Part shown: positions 47,101-54,650 of the stretch, piece after piece
How the letters are laid out: every line of letters begins with the position of its first letter
How positions within the stretch are numbered: position 1 is the stretch's first letter
Notes under the pieces: model-generated
The model's input: the letters and a program-made list of their open reading frames with translations, nothing else
What the model was told of the DNA's origin: nothing
The model's database searches: none
Position numbers and translations under genes: made by a program
NCBI GenBank assembly: GCA_041749255.1
Contig: JBGTBR010000056.1
Location: forward strand, 41,914-105,913
DNA: 64,000 nt
Direction of reading: 5' to 3'
DNA from: JABDLO01 sp041749255
Lineage (GTDB): Bacteria > Bacteroidota > Bacteroidia > Chitinophagales > Saprospiraceae

Positions 47101-47801
47101 TTAAAGAATCTTTGGCTGATGGGTCATTAACCATGCCGGCAGGAATTCACTATAGTTTTGGAGGCAATTACGAGCAGCAGGTCAGGGCAAAGAAAAATCT
47201 CAGCCTCCTGGTTCCGGTTTCTCTCATCCTTATATTTCTGATTCTTTATTTTCAATTCAGGTCTACCCTCATTAGCCTCATGGTTTTTTCGGGAGTTTTT
47301 GTCGCCTTTTCAGGGGGTTTTATGATGGTATGGTTATACGGACAACCCTGGTTTATGGATTTCGACTTTTTTGGCACTTCCATGAGAGATTTTTTGCAAA
47401 TTCATCCTGTCTATCTCAGTGTAGCGGTTTGGGTAGGTTTCCTTGCCTTATTTGGGATCGCTACAGATGATGGTGTATTGGTGGCAACGTATCTTAAGGA
47501 CAGTTTTCAAAAGAATAGTCCTCAATCCATTGAAGAAATAAGGGAAACTGTGGTAGAGGGAGGTCTACGAAGAGTCAGGCCTGCTATGATGACTACGGCC
47601 ACAACTATTCTCGCTCTTCTTCCCATATTAAGTTCTACGGGTCGTGGTGCCGACATTATGATCCCTATGGCGATTCCCTCCTTTGGCGGGATGGTATTGC
47701 AGGTAATCACCATGTTCACTGTACCGATATTATTTGCCGTATGGAAGGAATCAGAATACAAATGGTCAAAAAAATTTAAAAATGATGAAGAAGGATTATA
47801 A
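44112..47801 (+). CDS. cusA: CusA/CzcA-family heavy-metal RND efflux pump
   Basis: The inner-membrane proton-driven pump that expels monovalent or divalent metal ions through CusC. The 1229-residue protein has ISVDAIPDIGENQQIVYTQW-type N-terminal sequence, IPGIKSIRSNSMFG, the membrane block GTMVDMGIVLTENIYERVT with its coupling Asp, and GIATDDGVLVATYLKDSF, whose DD pair belongs to the proton path. Relative to the E. coli protein of about 1050 residues it has an extra hydrophobic insert (about residues 535-660) and a charged hydrophilic insert (near 745-780), both common in this phylum. Metal choice (Cu/Ag versus Co/Zn/Cd) is not settled by sequence. The accessory HMBD proteins in the cassette favour copper/silver. 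Confidence 0.93.
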   Translation: MINSIIKFFLENKLIAYLVLILLAMWGLIHSPFNWNVPFLPSNPISVDAIPDIGENQQIVYTQWPGRSPQDVEDQITYPLTSSLLGIPGIKSIRSNSMFGFSNIFVIFDDDVDFYWSRSRILEKLNALPPNLLPVDVKPSLGPDATALGQIFWYTIEGVDKNGSPTGGWDLDELRTIQDFYVKYSLVSAKGVAEVASIGGYIKEYHVDIDPDKLKARNLSLQQVMQAIKNSNLDIGAQTIEINQAEYFVRGLGYIKSIQDLEESVITTIQNIPVRIKDVARVQFGPAVRRGILDKSGAEVVGGVVVARFGSNPMEVIQNVKKQIAAIEPGLPSKTLDDGTLSQLRIVPFYDRTQLIQETIGTLEDALILEILITVIVVILLLMNLKASLVVSGLLPIAVLMCFIAMNFFNIEANIVALSGIAIAIGTMVDMGIVLTENIYERVTKAPAGESLLSSVFEGSREVGSAVVTAVATTIVSFLPVFAMEAAEGKLFKPLAYTKTFALIAAVIVAICFIPPLMHSLLKKRFDKKLWSGIWLIVISVFALYIWFRFDHAFIWVIPVVVTLSFIKFLIDHFDLLPKGISGTVLNISYAIIIGYILAFIWMPIGADKSTLVNFLFVFILIASLLTLFWLVIHYYADILRLLLKIKTIFLMVVVVLIYLGYSIFSNMPEEFMPSLNEGSFLLMPTSMPHSGVQENINNLRLLDMAVTAIPEVEMVVGKAGRVESALDPAPMSMYENVIIYKSEFKTDENGRKRRFKVDKRGQFVMDDSGELIPDEKGKYFRQWRDYIKSADDIWNEITQVIHIPGVTSAPKLQPIETRLIMLQSGMRAPMGIKVKGHELNEIQEFGLELESLLREVEGVKAPAVFAERIVGKPYLLIDIDREAIARYGLSISEVQEQIQVAIGGMVMTTSVEGRERFNIRLRYPRELRSDTEDINRIFIQTKGYGQIPLGELVTIRYEQGPQAIKSEDGFLIGYVLFDKTPGYAEVSVVNSVENKIKESLADGSLTMPAGIHYSFGGNYEQQVRAKKNLSLLVPVSLILIFLILYFQFRSTLISLMVFSGVFVAFSGGFMMVWLYGQPWFMDFDFFGTSMRDFLQIHPVYLSVAVWVGFLALFGIATDDGVLVATYLKDSFQKNSPQSIEEIRETVVEGGLRRVRPAMMTTATTILALLPILSSTGRGADIMIPMAIPSFGGMVLQVITMFTVPILFAVWKESEYKWSKKFKNDEEGL

Positions 47802-47813
47802 AATATATGAACC

Positions 47814-49079
47814 ATGAAAAGAAAAAGTAAGCGTTTTTACAAAAATTCAGCCGAAAGGATATTTCTCCTTTGTGTTTTTCTCTGTTCATCTTATATGACA
47901 GAGGCTCAATCTATAGAATCACTCCTGGCATTAGCACGGAATGAAAATGCATCGCTTAAAGCACTCGACCAGGAGTACCGCTCAGCCGGGCATACTATTG
48001 GCCAGGCCGGATCCTATCCAGACATACAATTTGGCACTGGATTCGGAATTTCTCACCTTGAAACCTTTACAGGTCCTATGCAATTAAGTTTGAATGCATC
48101 ACAGGCTATTCCCTGGCCTGGGTTACTAAAAGCCAGAAAAGAAGTAGCTATAAACAATGCAGAAATCTTTAGCACTGGTAGTATGGAAAAGATGATTGAA
48201 ATAGAATTTGCCATTCGATCTGCCTATTATGAATTAATAGGATTAGGATTAAAGCAAGAAAAAATGAGAGAAATCATCCTGATATTGAATGCTATGAACG
48301 ATATGGTGACTGCACGTGTTGAGTCCGGAAAATCCAATCTTGCAGATGTTGTTATTCTACAAAGAAAAATACTGGAAATGGAGGGAAGAATTGCTGTTTT
48401 TGAAAAGAAAAAGCTGCAACCCACCATTATGATTAACCGTTTGACTTACAGAGAATTGGACACGCCTGTCGTCATTGATGAAAATGAATGGTTTCAAAAT
48501 CGCGACATGTCCCTGGAGTTGCAAACGTCCGTCATCCACCACCCTTCCCTTGACAGACTTGATGCAGGTAAAGATCTGGCACTATCAAAAAGTAAGCTTG
48601 CAGATCTGGAGTCAAAACCTAAATTCATGGTAGGTATAGATTATTGGTTTATCGGACAAAGGGATGGACAAATGTTCGAAGGTGCAGGTAGAGATGTCAT
48701 TATGCCAAAGGTAAGCGTAACCTTACCCATAAGTCGCAGAAGATTTCACTCTATAAAAGATGAACAGAATGTAAGAATTCGTTCCATCGAACTCAATCAG
48801 GAAGACCTAAAGCGTGGCTTTGAAGCTGAAATCCTTTCGGCTGAGCAGGAAGTGTTGGAATTCGAGGAGTGGATTTCAATACTGGACGATTTAATCCAAA
48901 GTACGCAACATGTTATTGATTTGACTATATCAGCATATACTGGCGGAAACGCATCGGTAAATGAGATTCTGGAAGTGACAGAATCGGGAATTCAATACGA
49001 AATTGAAAAAATCGATGCAGAAAAAGCAATATTATTGGCATTGGCAAGAAAACAAAAATTCATACAACCCATCAGATAA
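47814..49079 (+). CDS. cusC: TolC-family outer membrane efflux protein (CusC-like)
   Basis: A 421-residue outer-membrane channel component that starts 12 bp after cusA. The signal peptide ends near YMTEAQS. The two helical hairpin domains are recognisable: IESLLALARNENASLKALDQ then LSLNASQAIPWPGLLKARKE in the first half, and a second half (VSVTLPISRRRFHSIKDEQN; YTGGNASVNEILEVTESGIQ) that repeats the pattern. Tyr-rich strands form the barrel. It would join CusA and CusB to form a continuous exit path from the periplasm to the outside. Confidence 0.9.
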   Translation: MKRKSKRFYKNSAERIFLLCVFLCSSYMTEAQSIESLLALARNENASLKALDQEYRSAGHTIGQAGSYPDIQFGTGFGISHLETFTGPMQLSLNASQAIPWPGLLKARKEVAINNAEIFSTGSMEKMIEIEFAIRSAYYELIGLGLKQEKMREIILILNAMNDMVTARVESGKSNLADVVILQRKILEMEGRIAVFEKKKLQPTIMINRLTYRELDTPVVIDENEWFQNRDMSLELQTSVIHHPSLDRLDAGKDLALSKSKLADLESKPKFMVGIDYWFIGQRDGQMFEGAGRDVIMPKVSVTLPISRRRFHSIKDEQNVRIRSIELNQEDLKRGFEAEILSAEQEVLEFEEWISILDDLIQSTQHVIDLTISAYTGGNASVNEILEVTESGIQYEIEKIDAEKAILLALARKQKFIQPIR

Positions 49080-49102
49080 TACATTTATAAACTTGGATAA
49101 AA

Positions 49103-50854
49103 ATGAAAATTAAACAAAAAACAATTTTAATAGGAGTGGCCATATTCATCGTTGGGCTGCTCATTGGAAAATGGGTTTTTAGCAGCTCTGAAGGTCATGA
49201 CCATACACAGGTTGACCAGGAATCTTCAGGAAATACGGTGTACACCTGTTCCATGCATCCGCAAATCAGACAAAACGAACCTGGCATTTGCCCTATTTGT
49301 GAAATGGATTTGACACCACTTAGCGATCAAATTAACACGGAAGATCCGGCCATTCTTCAAATGACCCCTGCAGCTGTTAAGCTGGCTCAAATTGAAACCA
49401 TCATTGTAGGTTCTGAAAGCCTTTCATCCGCTGATAAGATAATACGATTAGAAGGCACAGTCCAGGTCGATGAAAGACAGGTAAGCAGTCAAACTGCCCA
49501 TGTCGGTGGTCGTATTGACAAGATTAATATAGGATTCACAGGAAGCTATGTACGAAAAGGTCAAGTGGTCGCATCGATTTATTCTCCAGAGCTATTTAGC
49601 ACAGGACAGGAGTTACTCACAGCATATAAAAATCGGGAAACGGTTCCGGGACTCTACCCCGCTGTAAGAGAAAAGTTGAAAAACTGGAAACTTAACGATG
49701 TCCAGATTCAACAAATACTGGACTCAGGCAAAGCTCCGGAAACCATCGATATTATTGCAGAGGAGTCGGGATATATCACTTCACGAAGGGTATCTTTAGG
49801 TGATTACATCGAAGTGGGTGGCATTTTCTACACACTCACCAATACAAGCAGAATCTGGGCAGTTTTTAATGCCTTTGAAAGCGATTTGGCCTTCATTCGT
49901 CCTGGATCAAAAGTTACATTTCAAACACCTTCTCTTCCCGGCAAAACCTTACTGGCTACCATTTCTTCCATTGATCCTATTTTGGATTCCGGTACCAGAT
50001 CAGTTCAGATAAGAGCTCTTATAGGAAGTGAGGGAGGCCTTGTAAAACCAGGCATGATTATACGCGGAGAATTGGCCGTAAAAGAAAAACCAAATCAAAC
50101 CCAATCAGTCATCATCCCTCAATCATCCGTGCTTTGGACAGGAAAAAGGTCTGTGGTGTATGTCCAGGATCCGGAACAGGAAATACCTACATTTAATTAC
50201 AGAGAGGTTGAGTTGGGTGACAGAGTTGGTAACCATTATACTATTTTATCAGGAATTGAGTTTGGTGATCGTATTGTGGTAAAAGGAGCTTTTGCTGTCG
50301 ATGCTTCAGCACAGCTCAGTAACAGGTTAAGCATGATGAATAAAAATGTAACTGTTGCAAGTCCAAACGCCCCAACACAAGTCCAATCATTCAAAGATCA
50401 AATGACGGATTCATTGAGCAAAAAATTATTGCAATTGGCAGATCAGTATTTGCTTTTGAAAGATCAATTGGTAAACTCCAATCCAAACGGAGCAAAAGCA
50501 GAAGCGGAAAAGATCATTATTCAAATAGAAGAAATGAATGTTTCGAATCTTTCAGAAGAGGCAATGTCCACATGGAATATACAGGTAAGTGCTATTAATG
50601 AACACGTACAAAAACTCATCGATTCCAGTGATATAGAGGCTCAAAGAAAGCAATTCCAATTTATTTCAGATGCGCTCATTACCATGATGAAATCGTTTGG
50701 TATTTATGAAGGCAGCTTGTTTGTACAGCATTGTCCTATGGCTTTTGATAATGCAGGAGCCAATTGGCTAAGCGATGAAAAAGCAATAAGAAACCCATAT
50801 TTTGGGGACAGGATGATGAAATGTGGAAGTGTTATTGAAGAAATTCATCCTTAA
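49103..50854 (+). CDS. cusB: CusB-type periplasmic adaptor with HMBD and DUF3347 domains
   Basis: The membrane-fusion adaptor of the efflux complex, 583 residues, starting 23 bp after cusC. It has an N-terminal membrane anchor (about residues 8-28), then a heavy-metal-binding domain with CSMHPQ and GICPICEMDLTPL. The usual CPxCGM carries Glu in place of Gly here. A barrel-sandwich/lipoyl region follows (EGTVQVDERQVSSQTAHVGG; GKVNA-like turns), then beta-barrel (PSLPGKTLLATISSIDPILD) and membrane-proximal domains. From about residue 430 a helical DUF3347 domain (VQHCPMAFDNAGANWLSDEK; MMKCGSVIEEI) adds Cys residues. This domain fusion is typical of copper efflux adaptors in this phylum. Confidence 0.92.
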   Translation: MKIKQKTILIGVAIFIVGLLIGKWVFSSSEGHDHTQVDQESSGNTVYTCSMHPQIRQNEPGICPICEMDLTPLSDQINTEDPAILQMTPAAVKLAQIETIIVGSESLSSADKIIRLEGTVQVDERQVSSQTAHVGGRIDKINIGFTGSYVRKGQVVASIYSPELFSTGQELLTAYKNRETVPGLYPAVREKLKNWKLNDVQIQQILDSGKAPETIDIIAEESGYITSRRVSLGDYIEVGGIFYTLTNTSRIWAVFNAFESDLAFIRPGSKVTFQTPSLPGKTLLATISSIDPILDSGTRSVQIRALIGSEGGLVKPGMIIRGELAVKEKPNQTQSVIIPQSSVLWTGKRSVVYVQDPEQEIPTFNYREVELGDRVGNHYTILSGIEFGDRIVVKGAFAVDASAQLSNRLSMMNKNVTVASPNAPTQVQSFKDQMTDSLSKKLLQLADQYLLLKDQLVNSNPNGAKAEAEKIIIQIEEMNVSNLSEEAMSTWNIQVSAINEHVQKLIDSSDIEAQRKQFQFISDALITMMKSFGIYEGSLFVQHCPMAFDNAGANWLSDEKAIRNPYFGDRMMKCGSVIEEIHP

Positions 50855-50919
50855 TCAGGTGCAACAGTATAATAATTGTTTAATTTTGAATTCATTTTAT
50901 ACTGGGTACTATACCTGAA

Positions 50920-51027
50920 ATGAGTAATATTGAATTAAAGTATACCTGTCTGCTACCTGTCGCACATGCAGGAACACTCAAGTACAATATGGCAGGAAGG
51001 AATATTATAATGTATAATCTGGATTAA
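50920..51027 (+). CDS. Possible 35-residue ORF in the metal cassette
   Basis: A short open frame MSNIELKYTCLLPVAHAGTL and on to a stop, between cusB and the metal-binding lipoprotein. It contains only one Cys. No homolog recognised. It may be chance sequence of the gap. Confidence 0.2.
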   Translation: MSNIELKYTCLLPVAHAGTLKYNMAGRNIIMYNLD

Positions 51028-51053
51028 ACACATAACACTTTAAATCAAAACGT

Positions 51054-51320
51054 ATGAAAATTTTATTTTTTAGTTTGTTAATGACTTTTGCATTTTTGGC
51101 CTGTAAACAGGGGAAAGACCACTCGCACGACAAAATGGAAGGCACAGAAATGGAAACTGATATGTCCGGACCGGAATATACCTCTGCCTATGTTTGCCCT
51201 ATGCATTGCAAAGGAAGCGGCAGTGATAAGCCGGGAGAATGTCCGGTTTGCGGAATGGATTATGTAATGAATGAAAACACGCAAGGAACGCATGATGATC
51301 ATTCAGGTCATGACCATTAA
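51054..51320 (+). CDS. Single HMBD-like Cys-rich lipoprotein
   Basis: An 88-residue lipoprotein (Cys 17 in FAFLAC). A His/Asp-rich stretch follows (HSHDKMEGTEMETDMSGPE), then one metal-binding motif: YVCPMHCKGSGSDKPGECPV with CGMDYVMNE, which is the canonical CPMHx-CPVCGM of heavy-metal-binding domains plus a GSG insert. The C-terminus ends with HDDHSGHDH. Its motif matches one half of the double-motif lipoprotein at 31709-32170 and the N-terminus of cusB, so it belongs to the copper/silver handling of this cassette. Co-transcription with cusB is possible after a 199-bp gap. Confidence 0.82.
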   Translation: MKILFFSLLMTFAFLACKQGKDHSHDKMEGTEMETDMSGPEYTSAYVCPMHCKGSGSDKPGECPVCGMDYVMNENTQGTHDDHSGHDH

Positions 51321-51374
51321 TGCAATTGACTGGTTACGCTTGGATGATATTATAAATTGAATGTAAAAAAATAA

Positions 51375-52367
51375 ATGAAGTACTGGCTATTTTGTTTCAT
51401 TACCATCGCATGGGTGGCTATCTCATGTAAGCAAATAAAACAAGAAAAATCACTTCCTGATCACATCGAGGTGTTGGATTCTTCCCTGTTGGATATATTC
51501 TCATGGGAAAATAGCCCAGACACATTGGGTGGTGGTTATGTTTGGTCAGAAGGGCCGTTTTATGCAACTGAGGGTGATATGCTTCTATTTAGTGATGTAC
51601 CTACCAATCGTATCTATAAATGGACAGAAGCCGCGGGAGTCGAGGTGTATTTGGAACCTTCTGGTTATACTGGTGAGGAAACTCAAGGTGAAGAAGGATC
51701 CAATGGCCTAATTATAGATAATGAAGGTCGACTTTTGATTTGTCAACATGGAGACAGGAGAGTAGCTTTTATGAATGCACCCCTGCATGAGCCTACATCT
51801 CAATTTACCACACTGGCTGACCATTTTTCAAATAAAAAATTCAATAGCCCCAATGATCTTTGTCAATCTAAGGGCGGAAATATTTATTTTACAGATCCGC
51901 CATATGGGTTGTCTAAAAACGCAACCAGGGAATTGGACTATCACGGAGTATACAGGATTGATACTTCCGGTGTTGTAACTTTACTCATCGACTCATTAAC
52001 CCGACCCAATGGAATTGCTCTTTCTTCTGATGAAAAAACGCTCTATATCACCAATTCAGATCCGGAGAAAGCTTATTTGTATGCCTATAAGTTAGACGAT
52101 TCGAATGGTGAGGTTAGCGATGGAAAAGTATTGCTGGATATGACCTCTCGTGTTAAAAATCATAAAGGATTACCTGATGGGTTAAAAATTCACCACACCG
52201 GCCTTATATTCACTACCGGCCCCGGTGGTGTATTGATTGTTCATCCGGATGGAAAACACCTGGGAACTATAAAAACATCGAAGGCAACTTCTAATTGTGC
52301 CTTTGGTCCTGATGAAAAAGAGATTTTTCTCACCAATCACGACCTTTTGGTAAGAGTTGGATTATAA
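51375..52367 (+). CDS. SMP-30/gluconolactonase family lipoprotein
   Basis: A 330-residue lipoprotein (Cys 18 in AISC) of the SMP-30/gluconolaconase/LRE beta-propeller family. Hallmark strings are GGYVWSEGPFYATEGDMLLF then SDVPTNRIYKW, EEGSNGLIIDNEGRLLICQH, NKKFNSPNDLCQSKGGNIYF then TDPPYGL, RPNGIALSSDEKTLYITNS and GLPDGLKIHHTGLIFTTGPG then GVLIVHPDG. Family members are metal-dependent lactonases or hydrolases; the acidic N/D residues at PND and RPNG usually bind the metal. It starts 54 bp after the HMBD lipoprotein, but the functional link is unclear. It ends before a convergent gene. Confidence 0.88.
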   Translation: MKYWLFCFITIAWVAISCKQIKQEKSLPDHIEVLDSSLLDIFSWENSPDTLGGGYVWSEGPFYATEGDMLLFSDVPTNRIYKWTEAAGVEVYLEPSGYTGEETQGEEGSNGLIIDNEGRLLICQHGDRRVAFMNAPLHEPTSQFTTLADHFSNKKFNSPNDLCQSKGGNIYFTDPPYGLSKNATRELDYHGVYRIDTSGVVTLLIDSLTRPNGIALSSDEKTLYITNSDPEKAYLYAYKLDDSNGEVSDGKVLLDMTSRVKNHKGLPDGLKIHHTGLIFTTGPGGVLIVHPDGKHLGTIKTSKATSNCAFGPDEKEIFLTNHDLLVRVGL

Positions 52368-52417
52368 TGAAAGTGTCGAGTTAAGTGTATATTGATGAAA
52401 TGCTACAAAAGCAGAAA

Positions 52418-53326
52418 TTAACTTATGCTATTGAAAAACATTTTTTTGCTTACGATACCTACTGCAAAAATTAAAAATAATAAAAATAGAATAATTATGC
52501 CCCAATGAGAAAGGGTCGGGATGACGATCGCACTGTAAGAAATTACAATTTGACCATTACCTGAATTTATTCCTGGAATTGCTTCTTCTTCAGTTCCTGA
52601 AGGGTCAACATAAGAAGTTCCTCCTCCTGCATCTACATTCATTCCCCCTCCATTTCCGCCTGAGTAGCCTCCGCCACCTCCACCCCAAGCTCTGCCTCCG
52701 CCACCTCCGCCGAATCCGCCTACACCTAGGCTTCCAGAACCTGCTGATCCACCACTTAAGCCATTAGCGAAACTTGATCCACCAGTAGCTCCAAAGGGAA
52801 GTACAGCAGCTCCATCTGCGCCATTACCATTGAAACCAGCACCCCCGCCTCCGTCACCTCCAGCACCTCCATTTCCTGCACCTGCAAATCCCTCTCCATT
52901 TAAGCCAGAAATGCAAATTTGAATACAGCTACCTCCACCTCCGCCCCCGGCAGCTAAAAGAAGGACATTTCCAGTACCAACAACAAAGGAGCCTCCGCCT
53001 CCGCCACCTCCAGTATTAAGAAAAGTACCGTTACCTCCACTTTGTCCAACTGCAACCGTTAGTATATCACCAGGAATAACTGCAAATACCGCACTTGCTT
53101 CAGCACCTAATCCACCTGTACCTACACTCATACCATCATTACCAGTTCCAGTTCCTCCAGAGCCACCAATAGCGGTAATAGATAAACTGAATACATTTGC
53201 GGGAACAACAAATTGTTCAGTTGCTCCGGTATAATTAAAAGTAATTTGATTTGCTTGAGCAAAAAGTTGATTTGAAAAGAATATCAATGAAAATCCGCAG
53301 AATAGCGTAGTAATTAACTTTTTCAA
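52418..53326 (-). CDS. Glycine-rich secreted protein with IPTL-type C-terminal sorting tail
   Basis: A 302-residue protein. The frame opens at a TTG (53326); no ATG is in range, and the signal peptide (LITTLFCGFSLIFFSNQLFA then Q) fits that start. After ITFNYTGATEQFVVPANVFS comes a long Gly/Ser-rich region with dense GG runs, as in the Gly-rich-domain family. The C-terminal tail IPTLSHWGIIILFLLFLIFA followed by basic residues is the IPTL-CTERM sorting signal, a recognition motif plus a hydrophobic helix and basic cap. A dedicated sortase (exosortase-like) is expected elsewhere; none is in the window. The protein is probably surface exposed. Function unknown. Confidence 0.78.
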   Translation of the reverse strand: MKKLITTLFCGFSLIFFSNQLFAQANQITFNYTGATEQFVVPANVFSLSITAIGGSGGTGTGNDGMSVGTGGLGAEASAVFAVIPGDILTVAVGQSGGNGTFLNTGGGGGGGSFVVGTGNVLLLAAGGGGGGSCIQICISGLNGEGFAGAGNGGAGGDGGGGAGFNGNGADGAAVLPFGATGGSSFANGLSGGSAGSGSLGVGGFGGGGGGRAWGGGGGGYSGGNGGGMNVDAGGGTSYVDPSGTEEEAIPGINSGNGQIVISYSAIVIPTLSHWGIIILFLLFLIFAVGIVSKKMFFNSIS

Positions 53327-53517
53327 TTTAGTTGATTTTATAGTTTTTAAAATTTATGTAAGTATAATATATATATTTTAACATTTCAGTCTGAAAATAT
53401 GTAATTTAATAAAAAAGAGAATTTTATCCACCAATAAGTAATTGTTTTAGTTGATTTTGTAAATAATATTATTGTAAATTATTATGTGTAAATCATTAAT
53501 AATTAAATTTTTGTATT

Positions 53518-53712
53518 ATGATTACGCAACAAGAAATCACCATTTTAAGGTCTTATCTCCAAGAAGCGGAAAATCGCTTTTTGAAACTTGAAGACGAGTT
53601 TAAGATAATCGTTGCACAAAATGCTGCTTTATCACAGCAACTCACTCAAAAGGATGAACAGATGAAACAACTCACCCAAGAGCTCGAAAAAATTCAAACA
53701 TCGAAAGGATAG
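53518..53712 (+). CDS. Small coiled-coil protein
   Basis: A 64-residue protein, MITQQEITILRSYLQEAENR onward, rich in Gln/Glu/Leu with a heptad-like pattern (LSQQLTQKDEQMKQLTQELE) that predicts a coiled coil. No family recognised. It is co-directional with the PD-(D/E)XK-like gene 132 bp downstream, which also has a coiled-coil N-terminus. Real gene probable because of the clean frame and start, but unproven. Confidence 0.55.
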   Translation: MITQQEITILRSYLQEAENRFLKLEDEFKIIVAQNAALSQQLTQKDEQMKQLTQELEKIQTSKG

Positions 53713-53844
53713 CAATTTTAGTCCTACACCAATTCACCCCACATAGTTCCCTTCTATTGTATGGGTATACGAATTCTCACTTTCCCGCTTTCCATAGGAA
53801 CCTTTCCAATTATTTTAAACATTATTATTTTTAAACGCGGAAAT

Positions 53845-54402
53845 ATGGAAGAGGATATCACATCAAAGGATTTGAAAGAAATGCTCAGTGAATTGATAAA
53901 GAGCCAAAAAGAAACTGACGTCAAATTCAAAGAAACTGATGTCAAATTTAAGGAAACAGATAAAAGAATAAAAGAGGCATTTGATTTATTCACCTCTCAA
54001 TGGGGAAAGTTAATAGAATCATTGGTGGAAGGTGACCTCCTCCGGCTGTTGAATGAAAGGGGAATTTATGTGAGAGATACTTCTCTTAGAAGAAAAGGCA
54101 GCCATAATGGTCATAACTACGAATTTGATATCATTGCACACAATGTAAGGGAAGTCGTCATTGTGGAGGTCAAAACCACATTAAGGGTTAGTCAGGTTAA
54201 GCACTTTTTAAAAAAGCTTCAGAGCATTAAAAAATGGATAAGAGAATACGAAAACTTCAAAATTTACGGTGCTGTAGCTTTCCTAACTGCTGAAGAAGCC
54301 AGCGATCTGTTTGCTGAAAAAAATGGATTATTTATTATCAAAGCAACCGGAGATTCCGCTAGCATTATTAATAAGAACGATTTTGTACCCTATGTATTTT
54401 AA
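53845..54402 (+). CDS. Coiled-coil plus PD-(D/E)XK-like nuclease domain (DUF3782-like)
   Basis: From the ATG at 53845, a 185-residue protein. An acidic/basic helical N-terminal part contains KETDVKF-type heptads encoded by three 21-bp tandem repeats (53908-53970). The C-terminal domain has YEFDIIAHNVREVVIVEVKT, the D-x(10)-ExK core of PD-(D/E)XK nucleases, with EYDxxxxxxEVVIVEVKT-type context seen in DUF3782-like proteins of unknown function. SQVKHFLKKLQSIKKWIREY follows as a helix. The stop codon overlaps the left terminal repeat of a palindromic element. Nuclease activity is inferred only. Confidence 0.7.
   Translation: MEEDITSKDLKEMLSELIKSQKETDVKFKETDVKFKETDKRIKEAFDLFTSQWGKLIESLVEGDLLRLLNERGIYVRDTSLRRKGSHNGHNYEFDIIAHNVREVVIVEVKTTLRVSQVKHFLKKLQSIKKWIREYENFKIYGAVAFLTAEEASDLFAEKNGLFIIKATGDSASIINKNDFVPYVF
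53908..53970 (+). repeat. Three 21-bp tandem repeats inside the PD-(D/E)XK-like gene
   Basis: AAAGAAACTGACGTCAAATT is repeated at 53908-53928 and 53929-53949, with a more diverged third unit at 53950-53970. Each encodes a seven-residue heptad (KETDVKF). In-frame copy number could change coiled-coil length. Confidence 0.8.
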
Positions 54403-54588
54403 ACCCGCATAATTCATGAAGGCTTCTATTACAAGGCTAGATGCCTTCATAAATGGGCACGTGTTCGATTTTCTGTCCTCAACCCCCAAAGCTTTGGGGG
54501 CTATTTCTGCGGAAAAAAATCTTCACGAGCACCCATTTCTATTGGCTTCCAGCCTTTCATGACGAATCCCTCATGAATTATGCGGGTT
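54402..54588. mobile_element. 187-bp palindromic element with 18-bp terminal inverted repeats (MITE-like)
   Basis: AACCCGCATAATTCATGA (54402-54419) and its exact complement (54571-54588) bound the element. Inside, TGAAGGC/GCCTTCA (54417-54449) forms a hairpin, AAATGGG-x-CACG arms pair, and CCCCCAAAGCTTTGGGGG (54483-54500) is a perfect palindrome. The whole can fold as a cruciform. The left end overlaps the stop codon of the upstream gene. No transposase is inside. No target-site duplication was clearly identified. Confidence 0.65.
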
Positions 54589-54650
54589 AATAATACCGCT
54601 AACCTGAGATTCTGGGGTTATCCAATAGAGATGACTTTTTATTGCCAACT

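Noticed and set aside
53761..53844. Longer start for the PD-(D/E)XK-like protein at 53761
   Set aside because: The extra residues look like AT-rich intergenic translation; the ATG at 53845 begins a charged helical protein.
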